The position numbers were made by a program, and so were the translations under genes. A stretch of 52,473 nucleotides of DNA, taken from the NCBI GenBank assembly GCA_025351875.1, contig JANXVA010000749.1:1-52473 (forward strand), given 5' to 3'. Below, piece after piece: positions 1-7,451 of this stretch (position 1 is the first letter of the stretch; each line of letters starts with the position of its first letter). This DNA comes from Myxococcales bacterium. GTDB taxonomy: Bacteria; Myxococcota_A; Polyangia; Polyangiales; Polyangiaceae. The notes beneath the pieces are model-generated. The model was not told the DNA's origin and ran no database searches. It was given only the letters and a program-made list of their open reading frames with translations.

Positions 1-445
1 CGCGTAGACCAGACCGCGTGGATCGTACCCGCATGCCAGCAGCATCGGCTTGCCAGAGATCGATGGCGTACCCGCGGAGCGGTGTCCGGCAATCGGGACC
101 GAGCAGGCGTCCCTCGACGAGCAGGCGCACGCCGGGCTCCGAGGGGCCTGCGATGAGCGCGCTGCGCTGCGGGGAGCCGACCTCGAAGTACGGTCCTTCG
201 GCGTCGCGCGTCGTCGCGCGGCATACGGTGACATCGGACTCGACGTCTGCGACGCCCTCCTCCGAGCCGTCCGGCGGGGGGGCCCCGGCTGCCGTGCCTG
301 CGGGTGCGGCAGCCCCGTCGTCCTGCGCGGCGCTGACGGAGCAGCCCGCGACCGCAGGTACGGCCAGGAGCCAGGCGAGGAAGTCACGACGACCGGTATC
401 GGGGCGCGCAGCCGAGAACGACAGGGGCTTCATCCGAGCCACCAT
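1..445 (-). CDS. Intradiol ring-cleavage dioxygenase-like secreted protein (3' end outside window)
   Basis: The minus-strand reading frame starts at ATG 445 (or ATG 433) and runs off the left edge. It opens with a twin-arginine-like lipoprotein signal, GRRDFLAWLLAVPAVAGC, then an Ala/Pro/Gly linker. The following stretch (TVCRATTRDAEGPYFEVG, then LLVEGRLLGPDCRTPLRGYAIDLWQADAAG) matches the start of the intradiol dioxygenase fold: the T-x-x-x-EGPYF motif and the C-x-P...A-x-D-L-W-Q-A-D-x-x-G strand pair. The Fe-binding Tyr/His residues would lie outside the window. In the last 30 nt the expected continuation YDPRGLVYA is in a neighbouring frame, so a one-base shift near position 30 is possible. 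The substrate is unknown; exported members of this family are often not classical catechol dioxygenases. Confidence 0.72.
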   Translation of the reverse strand, partial: MVARMKPLSFSAARPDTGRRDFLAWLLAVPAVAGCSVSAAQDDGAAAPAGTAAGAPPPDGSEEGVADVESDVTVCRATTRDAEGPYFEVGSPQRSALIAGPSEPGVRLLVEGRLLGPDCRTPLRGYAIDLWQADAAGMRVRSTRSGLR

Positions 446-468
446 GACGCCGCGAGCGCGCGTCGTGA

Positions 469-497
469 ATCGATATTATCGATACACGATTGTATCG
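469..497. promoter_or_regulatory. Overlapping palindromes (CGATA/TATCG half-sites), probable operator
   Basis: An AT-rich island holds two perfect dyads: ATCGATATTATCGAT at 469-483 (7-bp arms, 1-bp centre) and CGATACACGATTGTATCG at 480-497 (7-bp arms, 4-bp centre). The half-site CGATA/TATCG therefore occurs four times in 29 bp. The cluster lies 24 bp upstream of the dioxygenase-like ATG at 445, where a repressor or activator of that gene would bind. The regulator itself is not visible nearby. Confidence 0.6.
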
Positions 498-517
498 TTG
501 AGACGGATTATCGCTCG

Positions 518-756
518 ATGTGGAGTCCCCCGAACACACGGGACGCGCTGCACTCGAAGCTCGCGACGCTCTCCGCGAGCGGCGGCGGGGATTTTCCCGA
601 GTCGCCGGAGGTCGCGCTCGGCGTGGCGCACCGGCTCTCGTGGCGCCAGAAAGCCGGGACCGCGCGCCTCCTGTTCTGGAGCGGTATCGACGAGTTCACC
701 GAGCTGACGATGCGCTCGGCGGCGCAGGTCACGGGCGGTCGCTACGTCCGGTCCGA
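518..756 (+). pseudogene. Decayed von Willebrand factor A-domain fragment
   Basis: The translation from 518 contains DALHSKLATLSASGGGDFPE followed by LSWRQKAGTARLLFW and AAQVTGGRYV. This is the pattern of the second half of a VWA domain (L..L.a.GGGD.PE....AL..A..l.W, then a hydrophobic strand). No N-terminal half with the MIDAS DxSxS motif is present, and after about 756 the plausible reading moves to another frame. I see no clear start or RBS. Most likely this is a gene remnant lying between the palindrome cluster and the membrane protein gene. Confidence 0.45.
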
Positions 757-835
757 CGGCCGACCGAGGGCTGGCCGCGACCGTTCGCCGAGACGACGGT
801 GGCCTCACGACGGCCCTGGCTCACGCTGTAGAAGG

Positions 836-1462
836 ATGACGCCCTTCCTCGTGGCATATGTCTCCTCGTGGACCGCCTTCTGCCTCGTCGCCGCGGTGAT
901 CGCGTGGCGGTCGGTGCGGATCGCCTGGGCCGACGCGCGGGCGTTCCTTCTGGTGCCGTGGAAGGTGGCGGTGTTCGCGCCGGCGATCCTGTTCGTGACC
1001 TTCGCGGGGCACTTCACCGACGACGAGACCTGGGACGTCGTCTCCGGGGCGGGGATGTCGATCTTCACGGTGGGCACGGCGTGGTGGTCGGTGGGGACAG
1101 CGGTGCGCGTCGTTCGGAGGCAGCGCCCGCTCCGAGAGCTCGTCGTCGCGCTCGCGGTGACGCTGTTCTCCTCCAGCTGGTTCTACGACGGCTATCTGCT
1201 CCTGCGCGACGGCGCATACACGCCGCGATGGCTCGGCAACCTGATGCTCTCGCCGACGGTCTACCTGTGTGCGGGTCTCCTCGCAAACTTCGAGCTCGAC
1301 GCGGAGCGCAGGCTCGCGTTCGCCTTCTCGCGGAGCGACTGGCCGCGCCGGCTCCCCACGAACCAGCGCGTCGGCTGGCCGCTCGTTCTCGCGTCGTTGC
1401 CGCTCGTGGCCATCGCGGCGTACTTCCTGGTCGGCTTCGTCGGCTGGCACGCTCCGCGGTGA
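836..1462 (+). CDS. Integral membrane protein, unknown function (208 aa)
   Basis: The ATG at 836 has GAAGG immediately upstream and is chosen because the hydrophobic first helix (TPFLVAYVSSWTAFCLVAAVI) begins right there. The open frame extends further upstream only through the VWA-like remnant. About five or six transmembrane segments are visible, including VAVFAPAILFVTF, LVVALAVTLFSSSWFYDGYL and a C-terminal LVLASLPLVAIAAYFLVGFV. Charged motifs such as FTDDETWD and SRSDWPRRLP lie in the loops. I do not recognise the family. Confidence 0.7.
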   Translation: MTPFLVAYVSSWTAFCLVAAVIAWRSVRIAWADARAFLLVPWKVAVFAPAILFVTFAGHFTDDETWDVVSGAGMSIFTVGTAWWSVGTAVRVVRRQRPLRELVVALAVTLFSSSWFYDGYLLLRDGAYTPRWLGNLMLSPTVYLCAGLLANFELDAERRLAFAFSRSDWPRRLPTNQRVGWPLVLASLPLVAIAAYFLVGFVGWHAPR

Positions 1463-1504
1463 CCGAACTCGCGGTCGCGGGGCGGCGTGGGGTAGGATCT
1501 CATC

Positions 1505-1896
1505 ATGCGTCGAACGCGGGAGTTCCTTGGCGCCGCAGGCCTCGCGCCCATGGCGACCCTCGCGCTCACCGTGCCTGCAGCGTGCGTCGGTGACGACCCT
1601 GGGGTCACGTCGCAGGCGGTCGACGCGGGGAACGGGACCACCGATCGCCCGCGCGTCTCGTCCAGACCCACAAGGCGGCCATCGCGTTCGACCACACGGG
1701 CGCGCCGGTGCCCGGCTCGTACGTGTGGACCGGTACGGCCGTCGACGGAGCGCTGGACGCGATGAACTGCGACGGCTGGACGAACCCCTCCGGCATGGGC
1801 GTCGTCGGCTCGCTCGTCGAGGTCGGCGTGGCGTGGACCGCTTACAGTTCCCTCTCCTGTTCGATGCAGGGCCGCTTCTACTGCTTCGAGGACTGA
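1505..1896 (+). pseudogene. Disrupted Cys-rich lipoprotein (VWTGT...YCFE domain, centre lost)
   Basis: The ATG at 1505 gives an intact export signal, RRTREFLGAAG...LTVPAAC. After about 40 codons the frame becomes Arg-rich nonsense. The coherent continuation is one frame over, from about 1654: LVQTHKAAIAFDHTGAPVP, SYVWTGTAVDG, CDGWT, then CSMQGRFYCFED with a stop at 1896. That tail is the C-terminal half of a Cys-rich domain common in Myxococcota lipoproteins (DUF1554-like). The N-terminal half of the domain, about 80 residues, is absent. A frame change plus internal deletion fits better than a single sequencing error. Confidence 0.6.
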
Positions 1897-1899
1897 CCC

Positions 1900-2331
1900 G
1901 TGCCATTTCGTTCCGAAGGTGAGCAGGTTCGCGAGCAGATTCGCCGTCTCGAGGAGGAGGCTCGCGAGCTCCTCGAAGAGCAGTCCACCCTCGAGCGGCA
2001 GGTGAAGCTCCAGGAGGCGGCCGCGGGAGGCCGTTCGCCCGTTGCCATTCTGGTCGCCATCGTCGCCGTCGCCGCGACGACGTTCATCGGGTTCGAGACC
2101 GGCACGCTCGAGGCGGAGAAGCGCGCGGCCCGACGCATGGAGGAGGTCGAGCGCGACGAGATCGCTCGGCTCGACCTCGAGCGCGCACGCCAAGCCGCCT
2201 GCGGCCGCGAGCGCGAACGAGCGGCGACGGAGACCGCCTCGTGCCGCAGCGACGTGACCGAGCTGGAACGACGCCTCCGCCACCTCTCCTTGCCGGCGCC
2301 GCGCGACGACGCGCCGCGTGGCTTCCGATGA
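1900..2331 (+). CDS. Coiled-coil protein with one transmembrane segment (143 aa)
   Basis: The GTG start at 1900 lies 3 bp after the disrupted lipoprotein's stop. Residues 6-40 form a Glu/Arg/Leu heptad coiled coil, residues about 46-65 (PVAILVAIVAVAATTFIGF) a membrane helix, and residues 70-130 a second charged coiled coil with two cysteines. The stop overlaps the next start (ATGA at 2328-2331). The neighbour has the same coiled coil-TM-coiled coil plan, so the two products may assemble together. No enzymatic motif is seen. Confidence 0.65.
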   Translation: MPFRSEGEQVREQIRRLEEEARELLEEQSTLERQVKLQEAAAGGRSPVAILVAIVAVAATTFIGFETGTLEAEKRAARRMEEVERDEIARLDLERARQAACGRERERAATETASCRSDVTELERRLRHLSLPAPRDDAPRGFR

Positions 2332-2762
2332 GCGACGCGCCCGACGTTCGTGCCGAGCTGCGCCTCGCAGAGGAGCGCCTGGCGCAGGTGCGCGCGCGCA
2401 ATGCGCAGCTCGAACGCACGCTGCTGAAGCCGACGGCGCTGCGCAACCGCGCGATCGCGACGCTGGCGCTGGCGGCTCTCGGCGGCGCTATCGCCTACGT
2501 CGGCGCGAACCGCGCAGGCGATGTGCACGCGGCCGCGTCGCGTGCCCATCTGGAAGCAGAGTACGAGGACGTCTGCGCGGCGCAGCGGCGCGGCATCGAC
2601 GTGTGCACGGAGACCGTCCAGAAGGAGAAGAACGACACGCTCGCGTGCCAAGCACAGCTAGATCAGCTGAGGCGGAGCCAGCCGCCTGCGCCGCCGTACC
2701 GCCCTCGGGTGGTCCCGAAGTGCGATTGCCAGCTCGGCGACCCGCTCTGCTCGTGTCTCTGA
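2328..2762 (+). CDS. Coiled-coil/TM protein with Cys-rich tail, coupled to upstream gene (144 aa)
   Basis: The ATG at 2328 overlaps the preceding TGA in an ATGA junction, which implies translational coupling. A heptad segment (RAELRLAEERLAQVRARNAQ) is followed by a transmembrane helix at about residues 41-59. The rest is charged and ends in KCDCQLGDPLCSCL, a five-Cys tail suggesting disulfides or metal binding. Its layout mirrors the upstream gene, suggesting an ancient duplication. Function unknown. Confidence 0.7.
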   Translation: MSDAPDVRAELRLAEERLAQVRARNAQLERTLLKPTALRNRAIATLALAALGGAIAYVGANRAGDVHAAASRAHLEAEYEDVCAAQRRGIDVCTETVQKEKNDTLACQAQLDQLRRSQPPAPPYRPRVVPKCDCQLGDPLCSCL

Positions 2763-2778
2763 CTGGGCGACCGCGTCT

Positions 2779-3327
2779 TCAGTGAACGAGCTGGATCTCG
2801 ACCCGTCGATCGGTCTTCCACTTCTCCGGCGCTACGTTCGCCTCGTCCGCGCCGACCGTGTCCGTCTGCACGCGCCCCGTATCGACGCCGTGCGCGACGA
2901 GATAGGTCTTCACCTTCTCGGCGCGCTCGAGACCGAGCTTGTCGTTGTAGCCGACCGACCCACGCGGATCGGTGTGGCCGACCAGCTTGATGGTCTTGCC
3001 GCGGAGCGGGCCGTCAATCATGCAGTTTGCAAGCATCTGCATCGTGGGCTGGTCCTTCTTCGTATCGACCGAGTCGAACTCGAAGAACGGGGCAGGCCCC
3101 GAGCACATGTGCCCAATCGCGTCGCCCACCCAGACCGAATAGAGGGTGTCCGCCGACGCTCGCGGGGCGCCTCGACCGAGGTCGGGCATCTTCGGAGGAG
3201 CGACCGCCTTCGTGAGTCCGACCTCCGGGCTGGTGGGCTCGGGCTCGTGACAACCTGCCACGGTCGCGGCGGCAGTGAGGAGCACCAAGCCCAAGAAGCC
3301 CGAGGATCGTGAGGCGTTTCGAATCAT
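2779..3327 (-). CDS. OmpA-family peptidoglycan-binding lipoprotein (182 aa)
   Basis: The start at 3327 gives a lipoprotein signal (FLGLVLLTAAATVAGC, lipid Cys at residue 26). An open frame runs further upstream but would bury the signal peptide. The C-terminal 110 residues are an OmpA domain: FFEFDSVDTKKDQPT, IKLVGHTDPRGSVGYNDKLG, LERAEKVKTYLVAHGVDTGR and a final TDRRVEIQLVH. The Asp and Arg that bind meso-diaminopimelate are in the expected places. It is a Pal-like tether between outer membrane and peptidoglycan, but stands alone here without tol genes. Confidence 0.88.
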   Translation of the reverse strand: MIRNASRSSGFLGLVLLTAAATVAGCHEPEPTSPEVGLTKAVAPPKMPDLGRGAPRASADTLYSVWVGDAIGHMCSGPAPFFEFDSVDTKKDQPTMQMLANCMIDGPLRGKTIKLVGHTDPRGSVGYNDKLGLERAEKVKTYLVAHGVDTGRVQTDTVGADEANVAPEKWKTDRRVEIQLVH

Positions 3328-3526
3328 GACACCCACGCTGCAGCTTCCGCGCCGCAGCGATCGTCGTTCTCCATGAGCGAGCGTCGAGCGACACGCGCGC
3401 GCCGGCGAGAGCTCAGTTGGGGACGAATTCGCACTCGCGCGGTGCCGTGTCGGTGCGCGTCGTCGAAGTCGCCGTAGTCTACCAGCGACCGCGTCCCCAG
3501 CGGGCGTTGCGGTATGCTCACCGCGT

Positions 3527-5395
3527 ATGCGTGGCGTGCGCACCTCGATCGCGGTGGTCGCGGGGCTCGGGCTCGTGGCCGCCCTCCTCTACTACCAGCG
3601 CGCGCGCGCGAGGCACGACGGGCCGACCTTCGCGAAGGAGATCGCGCCGCTCGTACACGCGAAGTGTGCGCCGTGTCACCGTCCCGGGGGAGCGGGGCCG
3701 TTCAGCCTCCTCACCTACGACGAGGTCGTCGAGCACTCGCCGGAGATCCGGAAGGTCACCGCCACGCGCTTCATGCCGCCGTGGCGACCGCGTGCGGGAG
3801 TCGCCACCTACGAGAACGACCGGAGCCTCGAGCCCGCGCAGATCGAGCTCCTCGCGCGGTGGATCGATCGCGGTGCGCCGATCGGCGACGCGCGCCAGCT
3901 GCCCGCCACGCCGGTGTTCAAGGACGGGTGGCAGCTCGGTGCTCCCGATCTCGTTCTGGAGCTCCCCGAGGCCTACGATCTTTCAGGCGAGGGCACCGAC
4001 GTCTATCGCAACTTCGTGATCCCGATTCCCGTCGACCGGGAGCGGTACGTCGACGGGTGGGAGCTCCGGACGGGGTCGCGCGCGATACATCACGCGATCC
4101 TCAACGTCGACCGCCTCGGTCTCGCGCGGGAGCGCGACGCGCAGGACCCTGCGCCTGGCTTCGGTGGGATCGACGTCGGCGACGTCCAGTCCGCCGACGG
4201 TCTCTATCTCGTGTGGACGCCCGGAAAGACTCCCGCCGAGCGGTCCTTCGAGCGGGCGTGGCGTGTCGATCCAAAGACGGACCTCGTGCTCCAGCTCCAC
4301 ATGCAGCCGACGGGAAAGCCCGAGCGCGTACGCCCGACGATCGCGCTCTACTTCGGCGACCGGCCTCCGTCGCGACCGCGGATGTCGCTGCGCATCGGCG
4401 ACATGCCGATCGACATTCCCGCCGGCGTTGCGAACTGGGTCGGGCGAGCGGACTGGACTCTTCCGACGGACGTCGACATCCTCAGCTTGTTCCCGCACGC
4501 GCACTACCTCGCGCGGAGCGTGAAGACGTGGGCGCGGCTTCCGGACGGCACGACGAAGGATCTGCTCGTCATCGACGACTGGGACTTCGCGTGGCAGGAC
4601 CTCTACACGTTCGCCGAGCCCGTGCGCCTCCCCAAAGGAACCACGCTGGCGATGGAGGTCGTCTACGACAACTCGGCCGCGAACCCGCGGAACCCGAGCC
4701 GCCCGCCTCGTCGCGTTCGCAACGGCGAGGGGTCGAAGGACGAGATGGGCAACGTGACGTTTCAGGTCGTGCCCACAGGGCCGAACGGCGTCGCGCTCCT
4801 GCGCGAGAAGCGCTATCGCGGCCAGCTCGCCGCCTCGGACACCGCGCGCAACCACTACAATCTGGCCAACGCGCTCGCCGACCTGGGCCGCCCCGAAGAG
4901 GCGATCGCGGAGCAGAGGCGCGCGCTCGCGCTCGAGCCCGGCCTCGTGCCCGCGCGCTTCAACCTGAGCGTCCTCTACGCGGCGCGCGGCGAGACCGACC
5001 TCGCGATCGCCGAGCTCGAGAAGATTCTTGCAACGAAGCCCGACTTCGTCGACGCGCACGTAAACCTCGCGCTCGCGTTGAAGCAGCGCGGACGCAGCGC
5101 AGACGCGCTCGTGCACCTCGCCAAGGCGGTAGCGATCGACCCGAAGAGCGCGCTCGCACAGAACAACCTCGCGCTCGCGAGCTACGAGGCGAAGAAGCTC
5201 CCCGAAGCGGAGGCGGGGTTCCGCGCGGCGCTGGCGCTCGACCCGGCGAACTGGCTCGCGCACTACTATCTCGGCAACGTCCTTCGCGACCGTGGGACCA
5301 CGGAGGACGCGGCGAAGGAGTACCGGATCGCCATCGGCCTGCGGCCCGGCGCGAGGGAGCCGCGCGACGCGCTGGCTGGCCTCGGCCTGAATTGA
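3527..5395 (+). CDS. Cytochrome c / PHM-like monooxygenase-fold / TPR fusion protein (622 aa)
   Basis: An N-terminal membrane anchor (residues about 8-22) precedes a single heme c site, C47-A-P-C-H51, inside FAKEIAPLVHAKCAPCH. The middle (residues about 140-430) resembles the copper type II ascorbate-dependent (PHM-like) fold, with histidine motifs AIHHAILN and FPHAHYLA. The C-terminal 170 residues form four or five TPRs (NHYNLANALADLGRPEEAI and so on). This combination recurs in Myxococcota and Planctomycetes without an established reaction. It converges on a redoxin gene whose stop lies 1 bp away; related redoxins often accompany this family. Probably a periplasmic redox protein. Confidence 0.82.
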   Translation: MRGVRTSIAVVAGLGLVAALLYYQRARARHDGPTFAKEIAPLVHAKCAPCHRPGGAGPFSLLTYDEVVEHSPEIRKVTATRFMPPWRPRAGVATYENDRSLEPAQIELLARWIDRGAPIGDARQLPATPVFKDGWQLGAPDLVLELPEAYDLSGEGTDVYRNFVIPIPVDRERYVDGWELRTGSRAIHHAILNVDRLGLARERDAQDPAPGFGGIDVGDVQSADGLYLVWTPGKTPAERSFERAWRVDPKTDLVLQLHMQPTGKPERVRPTIALYFGDRPPSRPRMSLRIGDMPIDIPAGVANWVGRADWTLPTDVDILSLFPHAHYLARSVKTWARLPDGTTKDLLVIDDWDFAWQDLYTFAEPVRLPKGTTLAMEVVYDNSAANPRNPSRPPRRVRNGEGSKDEMGNVTFQVVPTGPNGVALLREKRYRGQLAASDTARNHYNLANALADLGRPEEAIAEQRRALALEPGLVPARFNLSVLYAARGETDLAIAELEKILATKPDFVDAHVNLALALKQRGRSADALVHLAKAVAIDPKSALAQNNLALASYEAKKLPEAEAGFRAALALDPANWLAHYYLGNVLRDRGTTEDAAKEYRIAIGLRPGAREPRDALAGLGLN

Positions 5396-5396
5396 G

Positions 5397-5960
5397 TCAG
5401 CGAGCGCGCGGGATCGAGCAGCCGATGGCGATCGTGGTCTTCACCGGGGCCGGCCTGCCCTCGAGCACGGCCTCCAGCGCCGATTCGAGATCGTGCGTCG
5501 TCGCCTCGGGACGCGCGACGCCGAGGTCGACTTGCCGATCGTCGACGCGTCCGCGATAGACGAGCTCGCCCTTCGCGAACACGACGGCCTCCGGCGTGAC
5601 GGAGACCCCGGTGCGCTCGACGAGCGCATGCCCCGGATCGAGGACGACACGTCCCGGCAGCTTGTGCTCGGCGACGTGCGCGCGCACGGCGGCGACGCTC
5701 TCGCCGTCGCCCGGATAGACGACGTAGAGCTCCGCGCCCCGTGCCGCGAAGCGCTCAGCGATGCGCGAGATCGCCGGCGCGTATCGATTCGACACGGGAC
5801 ACCGCGTCCCGACGAACACCAGCACGCTGACCGGTGCGGTCGTCGCCAGCGGGTCAATCGGGCGGCCCTCGAGATCCGTCGGTCCTCTCTTTCCGCAGGC
5901 GAGGACGAGCCACGCCGTGAGCACGAAGAGTACGAGAGGAACGAACCGGCGACCTCGCAT
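5397..5960 (-). CDS. Redoxin/thioredoxin-like lipoprotein (187 aa)
   Basis: A lipoprotein-type signal (FVLTAWLVLAC, Cys 22) is followed by a thioredoxin-fold redoxin: VSVLVFVGTRCPVSNRYAPAI carries a C-P-V-S site (C54, S57) in place of CxxC, as is usual in this subfamily. A TPEAVVF strand with the cis-Pro follows, then GELVYRGRVDD. The ATG lies 3 bp after the coq4 stop, so the two form an operon under the coq4 promoter. It is probably a periplasmic thiol peroxidase or oxidoreductase, possibly acting with the cytochrome c/PHM-like protein encoded convergently. Confidence 0.82.
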   Translation of the reverse strand: MRGRRFVPLVLFVLTAWLVLACGKRGPTDLEGRPIDPLATTAPVSVLVFVGTRCPVSNRYAPAISRIAERFAARGAELYVVYPGDGESVAAVRAHVAEHKLPGRVVLDPGHALVERTGVSVTPEAVVFAKGELVYRGRVDDRQVDLGVARPEATTHDLESALEAVLEGRPAPVKTTIAIGCSIPRAR

Positions 5961-5963
5961 GGG

Positions 5964-6659
5964 TCACGCGGCGGAGCGATAGACGTACGACTTTTGCTCG
6001 GGGATCTCGGCCTCGTGAAGCGCTATGTCGACGCCAAGCAGCCTCCGTACCTCTGCGATCGGTGTGCCCCAGTGCTTGGCCCACTCGAAGCCGAAGAAGG
6101 GCCTGGCCTGCTTGCCTACCGCCCAGCCGCGCATCACCTCGGTCATGATCGCGTCGCGCGCCTCGATGTTCTTCGTCGCCAGGTGGACGAAGGCCATCGC
6201 GATGAGCACGGCCGAGAGCCGTGAGGGGAGCTGAGCAAGGTAGAACGCCTGGAGGCCGATCTCTCCGGCGACGTCCGTGTGGAAGCCCGTGACGACGTGC
6301 CAGATGTCGTGCGTCTCGCGGAGGTGCGTCTTGACGTAGCGGATGTCGCCCGGCGGGTGCGACGGCACGGGGATGGAGCGCGGGTCGAGGTCGTTGTCGA
6401 CCATGTGCTCCGCGAAGACACGGCCGAGCGTTCCTTCGGGGAGCTCCTTCAGCGCGACGAGGTCGATCGGTCCGAGCCGCGTACCCTCACGGAGGGCGCG
6501 CGCGCCCTGCGCGTCCTTGGACACGAAGGCTGCGGTCTCGGCGAGGATCTCGGGCTTGGAGCCCCGGTCCGCGATCGCGAAGACCTCACCCAGCTGATTC
6601 GGGTCCTGCGACAGGCGCCAGAAGCTGCGGACCATGCGGAGCGTTTGCAACGGGTTCAT
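5964..6659 (-). CDS. Coq4-family protein, ubiquinone biosynthesis (231 aa)
   Basis: The family signature HDxxHx11E is present as H117-D-I-W-H121...E133 (ETHDIWHVVTGFHTDVAGEI), the metal-binding site of Coq4. Eukaryotic Coq4 decarboxylates and hydroxylates the C1 of the quinone ring; bacterial homologues are also linked to quinone or lipid metabolism. The size matches the family. It is the first gene of a two-gene operon with the redoxin and is divergent from a TetR regulator with matching palindromes on both sides of the shared 130-bp promoter region, so it is the likely target of that regulator. Confidence 0.85.
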   Translation of the reverse strand: MNPLQTLRMVRSFWRLSQDPNQLGEVFAIADRGSKPEILAETAAFVSKDAQGARALREGTRLGPIDLVALKELPEGTLGRVFAEHMVDNDLDPRSIPVPSHPPGDIRYVKTHLRETHDIWHVVTGFHTDVAGEIGLQAFYLAQLPSRLSAVLIAMAFVHLATKNIEARDAIMTEVMRGWAVGKQARPFFGFEWAKHWGTPIAEVRRLLGVDIALHEAEIPEQKSYVYRSAA

Positions 6660-6674
6660 CGTAGGGGTCAGTAT

Positions 6675-6690
6675 GTGAGCGAAAGCTCAC
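6675..6690. promoter_or_regulatory. Palindromic operator 1 (GTGAGC-N4-GCTCAC), coq4 side
   Basis: The sequence GTGAGCGAAAGCTCAC is a perfect dyad with 6-bp arms and a 4-bp centre, 15 bp upstream of the coq4-like start. The same motif with one mismatch recurs 90 bp away next to the TetR gene, which is the usual arrangement for an autoregulated TetR repressor controlling a divergent target. Confidence 0.72.
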
Positions 6691-6764
6691 CTTCACAACT
6701 CGCTTCCGGAGCCGGAGCGCACGGCTTGTTTTCTCGGGAGATCGGCGGTGCGCGTTGACCAAAA

Positions 6765-6780
6765 GCGAGCGAGGGCTCAC
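6765..6780. promoter_or_regulatory. Palindromic operator 2 (GCGAGC-N4-GCTCAC), tetR side
   Basis: GCGAGCGAGGGCTCAC is a second copy of the operator at 6675-6690 with one arm mismatch. It lies 9 bp upstream of the TetR ATG at 6790 and 4 bp downstream of a -35-like TTGACC at 6755-6760, so a bound repressor would block its own promoter. Confidence 0.66.
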
Positions 6781-6789
6781 ATTGTCGGG

Positions 6790-7425
6790 ATGCCTCGAGC
6801 CGCCGCTACGAAGCCCCGCAAGGAGCCGACCCAGGCGCGCGCCCAGGCGACGGTCGAGGCGATCCTCGCCGCGACCAAGACGGTCCTCGTCAAGGACGGC
6901 TACGAGGCTGCATCGACGAACCGTGTCGCCGAGGTCGCGGGCGTGAGCATCGGATCGCTCTACCAGTACTTTCCGAGCAAGGCGGCGCTCCTCGCGGAGC
7001 TGATCCAGCGACACATGAGCCGGATGTTCGAGGTCCTCGCGACGACGGCGCAGCAAGGCGAGACCTCGAGCATCGAGGAGGCGGCGCGCACCGTCATCCG
7101 TGCGGTCTTCGCGGCGCACCGCGTGAACCCCAAGCTGCATCGCGTGCTCATCGAGCAGATGGCGCGCCTCGGCACGCTCGAGGCCCTCGAGACGTTCGAG
7201 GCCCAGACGCAGGAGCTGATCGAGCAGTTTCTCCTCAGCCATCGGGCCGAGCTGCGCCCGAAGAACGTGAAGGTCGCCGCGCGCGTGGCGGTGCTCTCGG
7301 TGCGCGGCGTGACGCTCTGGACTCTCCTCCGGAGCCCCGAGCAGCTCGGCGACGAGGAGTTCATCGACGAGATCACCGACATGGTGACGCGCTACCTCGT
7401 CGAGGCCCGTCCTCGCCGGCGCTGA
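6790..7425 (+). CDS. TetR/AcrR-family transcriptional regulator (211 aa)
   Basis: The ATG at 6790 (MPRAAATKP) is preferred over the upstream start at 6748, which would place the second operator inside the coding sequence. A helix-turn-helix is clear at about residues 22-64: AILAATKTVLVKDGYEAAST, then VAEVAGVSIGSLYQYFPSKA. The rest is the all-helical ligand-binding domain (TetR_C type with HRVLIEQM). It is divergent from coq4-redoxin, with paired palindromes between, so it most likely represses both itself and that operon. The ligand is unknown. Confidence 0.9.
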   Translation: MPRAAATKPRKEPTQARAQATVEAILAATKTVLVKDGYEAASTNRVAEVAGVSIGSLYQYFPSKAALLAELIQRHMSRMFEVLATTAQQGETSSIEEAARTVIRAVFAAHRVNPKLHRVLIEQMARLGTLEALETFEAQTQELIEQFLLSHRAELRPKNVKVAARVAVLSVRGVTLWTLLRSPEQLGDEEFIDEITDMVTRYLVEARPRRR

Positions 7426-7451
7426 GCGGTCGAGCTCCGCGAAGGGCGCCG

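Noticed and set aside
276-286. Possible frameshift at a G7 run in the dioxygenase-like gene
   Set aside because: Careful recount shows the frame is continuous there (AAGAPPPDGSEE); only the last 30 nt at the edge remain doubtful.
3514-5559. A 681-codon plus-strand frame over the cytochrome c/PHM-like gene
   Set aside because: Arg/Pro/Ala-rich shadow; the CxxCH and TPR motifs are in the other plus frame.
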